Below, in pieces: positions 47,866 to 64,000 of a DNA stretch of 64,000 nt (position 1 is the first letter of the stretch; each line of letters begins with the position of its first letter). The stretch is from contig NC_092589.1 in the NCBI RefSeq assembly GCF_047663525.1, positions 31,865,001-31,929,000 of the forward strand, given 5' to 3'. A model generated the notes under the pieces. The model made no database searches. It was not told where the DNA came from and worked only from the letters and a program-made list of their open reading frames with translations. The DNA comes from Anas platyrhynchos. Lineage: Eukaryota > Chordata > Aves > Anseriformes > Anatidae. A program made the translations under genes and the position numbers.

Positions 47866-48264
47866 ATAGAAACACGTCATTCTTTTACTATACAGAAAGT
47901 AAAATACTTAGTGAACATTATTGTATTTTTTTGCACTGGTGGGTTTGCTGAGAGTGTCACGAATATGTTGTTGCATATGTTAATTCTATGCTTTGTGTGC
48001 TGACAGAACTCATTCTTAAAATAAAGCTGCCCTCCTTTGAGAAAAGTAATGCATATTATCAGGGGTGGTTTTCTTTACTAGGAATGTTTGTGTGTGGCAT
48101 CAGCAGGCACGAGTAGTTTAATAATAACTTAGTGAAAGATTAAGCCATTTGGGCCAGCAGTCATTTCAGCTTGGTGTGTCCCGCTCATTGTAGGCTTCTC
48201 CTGCCCCTCCCATTCTTTGCTGTAACCCGGCGCCGCTGCTGCACTGAGCTGATTCCCATATTGA
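47646..48264. other. Spacer upstream of the SPAST promoter
   Basis: There is no gene here. It contains a pure T tract at 47834-47864 (31 T) and AT-rich sequence. Confidence 0.7.
47834..47864. repeat. T31 homopolymer
   Basis: An uninterrupted run of 31 T on the plus strand. It could be the poly-A tail of a minus-strand retroposed sequence, but I see no recognisable body next to it. Confidence 0.9.
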
Positions 48265-48312
48265 TAAGCCCTGGGGCCAGGCTGGATCACTGTGTACAGT
48301 TTTGGGGTGTGG
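48265..48312 (+). mobile_element. Small CR1 fragment near the SPAST promoter
   Basis: About 48 bp translate to GARLDHCVQFWG, matching the CR1 segment [13 protein letters not shown]. It is an isolated remnant about 390-430 bp upstream of the SPAST ATG. Confidence 0.45.
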
Positions 48313-48505
48313 AAGGGCAAGTTCGTGCCGCAGTGCTGTCAGTGGTGCTGCTGGGGCACCGAGGTGCGTGTGGTGGCCGCGAGCACACGAACAAAAACCT
48401 CGCTGTGGGGCGGCCGCTCCCGGGCCCGCCCTCCCCCCAGCCTACAGCTCCCGTCAGGCCTCGCTCCGCTTCGCGCGGTGCCGCGCCCTTGTTTTGCGCC
48501 GCGAG

Positions 48506-48524
48506 GCATGCTGGGAGCTGTAGT
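48506..48524 (-). promoter_or_regulatory. ZNF143/THAP11 (SBS-type) site
   Basis: The minus strand reads ACTACAGCTCCCAGCATGC, a near-perfect match to the known ACTACAnnTCCCAGnATGC motif. It lies 172-190 bp upstream of the SPAST start codon, a typical position near a transcription start. Confidence 0.8.
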
Positions 48525-48645
48525 CCCTCCGCGGCGCTGTACCCGCCTCCTATTGTGGCCCGGCCCGCGGCGCGCCGGCAAGGGCGGGCGAGGAGGAGGG
48601 GGAGGAGGAGGAGGAGGGGGCGGTCGTCGGGGCGTCGCCGCCGCC

Positions 48646-48695
48646 ATGGCCGGTTGTTGTCAGTCGCTGGCAGCGGGGCATGGCGACGGCGGTGA

Positions 48696-48699
<4 letters not shown>
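48646..48699 (+). other. Upstream ORF 1 in the SPAST leader (17 codons)
   Basis: An ATG in an ideal Kozak context (GCCGCCATGG) opens a 17-codon frame, [17 protein letters not shown]. Its TGA (48697-48699) overlaps the SPAST ATG (48696-48698) as ATGA. The main ATG has a weaker context (GTGAATGAA). This arrangement should reduce main-ORF initiation or couple it to reinitiation, provided transcription starts upstream of 48646. Confidence 0.7.
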
Positions 48700-58896
<10,197 letters not shown>

Positions 58897-60126
58897 GTGG
58901 GTTTGGTTTTACCAGCACCTAACAATTAAGGGGATGTTGTTCAGTTTTTGGTATACTACGAGGAAAAATATGCTATGCTGCGTGTTGGCCCCTCAGACTT
59001 AAAAAAAAAAAAAAAAGGTTCATATTTCTGTTTTTGTAAAGGTTTTACATTAAATACATCACATCCTTTCTATGGCTTTGACAACACTGTTTTATTTTGT
59101 AGTATGAAGTTCTGTCTTAAAGTAACTATCCTTGTTTCCAATTCATTAAATCAAATATTAGAATCCAAAACTACGTACAAAGACCACATTTTAGAAAATT
59201 ACTTCTCATGTTATTTATTTAAAGGAATTAAACCTGTTTTAGAACGTGTCAAAAATCAATGTAGGATATATAGGCTATTTAGTGTGCCTACATAAGCAGC
59301 TCTTCCTTTATGATATTGTGAGAGTGAATGTGCGTTTGTGTTAAGTCTCCTTACATTTCAGGGACTTTTAAGCTGGCAAAGTGATACACAGTTAAAAACA
59401 AAGGGGAAAAATGCTTGTGCTAGAAGGATGTTTTTATCCTTTCCTGGAAGTAAATCTCTGTTGGTCTGTGTACAAGGAGTGAAGTTACTGTGATGTTTGT
59501 GAATTGTTTTCAAGGAATGTTTTAAGCCAGCAGTGAGCTATGAGATCATGGATGTGATAATTTGTACAGTAGACCATAACATAGCGAAATTAAGTGCAAT
59601 AGTGAGCCAAGAAGCAACAGAATTCACAAAGCTTGTCTATTGAGTGAAGAGTAGTATTCAGGTTTTCAAGTAATTAAACTTGAAGCTTAGTGTAAATCAC
59701 ATGCTTTTTTTTTTTTATTATTATTTTCAGCACCATTCCTAGTTCTGAAGTCGTCTTAGTGTTTGCTTTATTCTTTCTGATGTATGAGGAGTTAAACTAG
59801 TGGAACTATGAATGCAGTGATATAAAGGTGCTTAACAAAACACAGTATTTTTTGTCAAAACGGCATTTGTAGAAAAGATGTAGCAAAAGTGGTTCTTTGT
59901 TGTAAGCTTCTACGTAGACCCTACATAGACCAAACTTGAGAAAACTTTAGTTTAAACGATCCGATAAAACCACTTTACTTTTACCAGATTGGCTAAAGAT
60001 TGAATGAGTAAATATATGCGTACACACAAACGTTGATAACATGCTCCATCTGATTCAATGTGAACAGCTTTTCTTAAAACTCATTCCTTCTGATTTTTTT
60101 TGTTTATTTTCTCAACATAATCTCAG

Positions 60127-60147
60127 AACAGGATGCTGCAGAAGAAG
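60127..60147 (+). other. Candidate 21-nt in-frame microexon in SPAST intron 4
   Basis: A pyrimidine-rich tract and TCTCAG acceptor (to 60126) are followed by 21 nt and a GTCAGC donor at 60148. Inserted after exon 4 it keeps phase 1 and would add Glu-Gln-Asp-Ala-Ala-Glu-Glu. I know of no such exon in human SPAST, so this is a hypothesis from splice-site shape only. Confidence 0.2.
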
Positions 60148-60618
60148 GTCAGCCTGAACCTTCTTTCCTGTTAGAACTGTTACTTGAGTTACTTCCATTT
60201 GTCAGTTTAAAAAAAAAAAAAAATAAAAAAAAAAAAATTAGTATCTACTGGAGATGAAGAAACACTCTAACACTCTGCCTGCTCTTGGTTTCGGAAAAGC
60301 TAAAGGCTGTGTCAGATGGGTGCTGCAGAGTCCCTCTTGCAGGAATGTAGGCTAACCAAGAATCCTTCATATACTTAGCTCGGTGGGAACTGAGAGGAGG
60401 CAGAATGAGTGATTAATTTCAGCAAGATGTCTGGAGGCTTGTTCCATTTCCATTTGCCATTTACCTTGCAAAAGCTAAATTTTGGTTTCATAACATGGAA
60501 GTCCAGATGTTTACCCAAAGTACTGAACTTTCCCTGCAGCTTTTAGATCCCTGCTAGGGCTGGAAAAGTCAGCCTATTAATTGTCCTGTGAATTCTTTTT
60601 AAGAGGTTCTTGCTGCGT

Positions 60619-60667
60619 TCTCTCTCTCTCTCTCTCTCTCTCCCTCTCTCTCTCCCTCTCTCTCTCT
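60619..60667. repeat. (CT)n microsatellite
   Basis: About 24 CT dinucleotides with two CCCT interruptions. It lies in SPAST intron 4. Confidence 0.95.
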
Positions 60668-62267
60668 GAGTCTTGTTTATGTCGGTGCTGTGCTTACTTC
60701 TTAAAGTATTAGTTCTGCTTCAGTCTGTTAATTGTTTTGCTATTGTGCTTCCTTAATGCATCTTGTATTAAGGATGGTGTTTTTCACACTGACAGCTGCA
60801 CTTATTTAAAAGAATGCAAAATACACAATAAATCCTTAGAAAAAACATAACAAATAAACTAGCAGGTCACTTGGGATTGGGTTACTGAGAAAGCAGAGGT
60901 ACTAAGACAGAAGAGTCAGGTGTAAGGTTCATTTTTCTGTCTCTGTGAAGTATTACCTGTGCTGTTGCCTAATAAAGCTGGGCTTTTGATAAGTCTAGCA
61001 TTTCAGGAGGTATGACGTACAGTCATTTGTTTTTAATGTCAAGAAGGGGCCTTTTTGCAGAAGGACTGAAACATAAGAAATGTTTTCCTTCATTTGCTCT
61101 TAAAGCAGGGACTCCCTACAGCATCTTTTTGCAACTTAATTCTGCCTGGTATTATATTTTTACTTTTATAGTGCACAATTCCTACATTTCCAGAGTGTTA
61201 ATGATTTGAGATTCTTGCTTCTTTCAAGATACTATTTCTATCCGCCTTCTAGATAAACATACTTGATTCTAGCAAATGTGACTAACTATCCCTGTCGTCT
61301 TCATTCACCACTTTCTAACTGAACTGAACACTTGGAAATTCTTCTTGAAAATGTATGTTATGGGAGTTCTATAAAACTACGTTACAGCCATATCACCTGC
61401 CCTTCAGCTGCAGGAGACTATACAGTAACTTGTCTTAGGAGTGTTAACAAGTAGCTTCAACCCAAAGCTTTATCTTGGAATAAGTATTTATATTTTAATA
61501 TCCATCATTCTTGTTCTCATAGCTGTCTTGAATCAAATGTAAAACAATTTAGCTGGATCTCTTTCTTCAGACATGCTTGTTTTCCTTTGTGTTGTGTGTG
61601 TTTGTTTGTTTTTAGTGTTGTTGTTTTTAAGTGAGGTGCAGAAGATTATACCAATCTTGCTAAAGGCAATACAAGATTGTTAGTGCTGGAGTAATTCCAG
61701 TATACCATTTTACACTTCAACCATAAATCTCAGCATGATATGCAGTCAGCAAAGGTGTGATATTTCTCTTTATCCTAAAGTTAGTTTGGCACAAATAACT
61801 AGTGTTTATTTTAGTTTTCACTTGGTAAGATTTGCTAGTATCTCTCTAATGGTGTGCATATATTGGCAACGTTTTTTGAGTTGTTGCAAAAATTCAGCAA
61901 TTAATACTTACTTTTTTTAAGGAGTTTCCCAAAATAGGAAAACAAATAGCAATAAAATTGGTTTTAACACCATAACCTGGTAGTAGATGTTTGGCTGACA
62001 TGGCTCTGCCAATTGAGAAAGGAAGACAACTGTACCCCTGAGTGGTGTAGTTACGCTACCATTCAAAATATGGAACAGGTTCTTGTTAGCTGCTGAAGTT
62101 CTATGTTTTTTATTACTTGAATACTTGAAAAATCTGAATGCTATCTTTGAAGAAATTATTATTTTGGGGGATATTGTAAATGTCAATCCTGTATAATATT
62201 GGCTTGGAATTGCTGCATGAATTTTGCTATGCAGTATTTGCAGAAAACATGTAGCTATACTTCTTAA

Positions 62268-62290
62268 TTTTATATATATATACATAATAC
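62268..62290. repeat. Short (TA)n-type run
   Basis: TTTTATATATATATACATAA run in SPAST intron 4. Confidence 0.6.
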
Positions 62291-62658
62291 CTACGTACGT
62301 TTCTAGACCAGTCCATTTTTTTTCCCAACTTGGGGTCCACAGACCACAAAGGAAATTTTCTTAGTCACTCTGTATGTTATCAATAGCCACATGCAGGGAA
62401 TTCCTGAGGAATATTCCCTGATGATTTTCAAGGTATCACAACTAAAGGCTGGAAACTGTTTTGCAGTGTTGGAATTGCTGCTGCTCATTTTTATGCTAAC
62501 TTTTTTTTTGATGTTTAAGGACTTGAAAAACAGCAGAAACTTCTTCATTAAGACAGGTGTTAATAGGTTTTAGATACATAAAAGAAAATATAACTGGGTT
62601 GCTTTTAGAAATGCGGAGCATACTGTTATCTTGATTAAATAAGCTAGAGCTGCATGCT

Positions 62659-62712
62659 TCACAGAATCACAGAGTTGTAGGGGTTGGAAGGGACCTCAAG
62701 AGATCATTGGGT
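62659..62712 (-). mobile_element. CR1 3'-end remnant
   Basis: CACAGAATCACAGAGTTG followed by GGGTTGGAAGGGACCTCAAG is the typical reverse-complement 3' tail of avian CR1 elements. Only about 55 bp are recognisable. The element would read on the minus strand. Confidence 0.75.
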
Positions 62713-64000
62713 TTCCCTGATTATTTCTTTGTTTCCAGGGGTGTAGTATAACCAACCTTCTGTTAAAGTTGTTCAAATATATCCTTGGTTTGTCTTTAAA
62801 AACAGTTAAATATAGTAAATGAATTTTAATGTTCCTTTCTGTAAGGGAGCTTGGAATTAGGCATGTATGCCTACAGCTTATCACAGTTTAACCAGCAGAA
62901 AACCTCACCAAAAATTATGCTCTTTGCTTGTTTGTGACTTCTGATGTATATATATTTGGATGGAGGATTAAGATTGCAGGGCTGTTTTCAGGATCAGATA
63001 GTGATTTCTGTATGATCTAGTGGCATTTGCCAGGAGTCTTAAAGTAAATTACTCTGTCCAGTCAAGAATGGGAGAGTAAAAAGTAAAATGTTCAGTCTCC
63101 AATTACTCTCCCTTAAATATGTAAAGCAATAGTTTTACTATGTACAAAAACAATAGAATTGTTTCATGATTTAAATACACTTGAAATACAACGCTCTCTT
63201 TTTGTGATCTCTAGGGCTTTCTTTACAATTTTATATGAAATAGTGAAACATTTGGTGAAAGGCTGCTAGGGATACTACAAAGGTTTTATGGCCTCTTGCA
63301 ACATATATTAGCTTTAAAAGTATGTAGCTGAAAAATAAGGGAAAGAAATTACAGCAAAAGACATTTTACGTAATGAAGCTGTAGGGGCCATCAGTCTGAC
63401 AAGTGGCATACATATATGATTAAACACCTCACACTTCATAAATCAGTAATCTTAGGTAGCCTTTCATTTTGAAAAAGTTTGATCATGCTTTTTTATTTAC
63501 CCCTTCACTGAAAGTTTGTTTATAAAGCAGAGTATGCCTACGGAGTTGAAACTGAATGCCTGTGTTCAAGTCCAGTTCTTCAGCATTTCTTTCTGTGTTC
63601 CCCTGGAGGATTGACCACAGAATATATGTGAGCTTAGTGGGTTTGATTCCTGCAGGTACAAGTAGAGAAAACAATCACTTATTTTTAAACCTTTCACACT
63701 TCCCTTTTTGGGGGAAACAAATTATAATTTACTTTGAAAATTTTCTTTACCCTTTTTTGTTCTTCCTGTGTTTCCAGCTTCCTGAATTACTCTTTATCTG
63801 TGCAATTTGTGTGATACTAAAAATGGCAATGTGTGCCTGTATTCATCTTAATAGGTGGGGAAAGTTCTGGAAAAGGGTGATAATTGAGCAACATGTTAGG
63901 GTGAAGGAGTTAATAGAGAAGTTATTTTAGCTTCTTGAAGCCTTCCCATGTTGACTTCACACCAGTTGTGCAAATGGAACCTTAAAAAAAAAAAGTGCCT

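Larger units (their letters stand above)
58897..64000 (+). other. SPAST: SPAST intron 4 (runs off the window)
   Basis: I find no match to the expected exon 5 peptide (ESGAVPKRKDP-like) up to position 64000, so the intron continues. It contains A tracts (58999-59015, 60208-60239), a CT repeat, an old CR1 tail and a candidate microexon, each listed separately. Confidence 0.8.

Noticed and set aside
58897-64000. SPAST exon 5 within the window
   Set aside because: I looked for codons matching the expected start of exon 5 and its Ser/Thr-rich continuation up to 64000 and found none, so it must lie to the right.

Overview
The window is a piece of a vertebrate nuclear genome, almost certainly a bird. 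It holds three genes in the order MEMO1 (minus strand), DPY30 (minus strand), SPAST (plus strand), which is the order I know from human 2p22. The bird assignment rests on several CR1 LINE copies, small introns, short GC-rich CpG-island promoters and avian-looking LTR elements. I cannot name the species.

Positions 1-26064 hold the complete MEMO1 coding sequence on the minus strand. It has nine coding exons, 894 nt and 297 codons, with intact splice sites and phases. The first exon lies in a CpG island (about 25640-27120). That island carries four CCAAT boxes, CGG and GGA triplet runs, a G-quadruplex motif and a hexamer array whose unit matches the MYB consensus. The MEMO1 3'UTR occupies the first 1.4 kb of the window. 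Positions 27120-32590 are a gene-poor gap. Positions 32793-36237 hold the complete DPY30 coding sequence on the minus strand (four exons, 99 codons), including a 69-nt G-rich intron, with a second CpG island at about 36045-36560.

Positions 36600-47700 are a transposon nest between the head-to-head DPY30 and SPAST promoters. A 5'-truncated CR1 on the minus strand is split by a 1.4-kb LTR-type insertion with a CTAA target duplication. A scrambled CR1 fragment ends in a 33-bp minisatellite. A near-complete but broken CR1 ORF2 lies on the plus strand and forms an inverted repeat with the first copy. Further LTR pieces of one family follow, one of them splitting a fourth CR1 copy.

Positions 48375-64000 hold the SPAST promoter and its first four coding exons (682 nt, about a third of the gene). 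These encode the membrane hairpin, the second start codon, most of the MIT domain and the alternatively spliced exon 4. Exon 5 and the AAA ATPase exons lie beyond the right edge.

The three genes do not form one pathway. MEMO1 is a metal-binding redox and motility regulator, DPY30 is a core subunit of H3K4 methyltransferase complexes, and SPAST is a microtubule-severing ATPase. I see no prokaryote-like operon, CRISPR array or defence system. The most interesting signals are regulatory: overlapping upstream ORFs at the SPAST start, a tandem splice acceptor and a possible microexon in SPAST, the MYB-like array at MEMO1, and the CR1/LTR nest. Exon assignments rest on reading frames, splice dinucleotides and remembered protein families, not on a database search.
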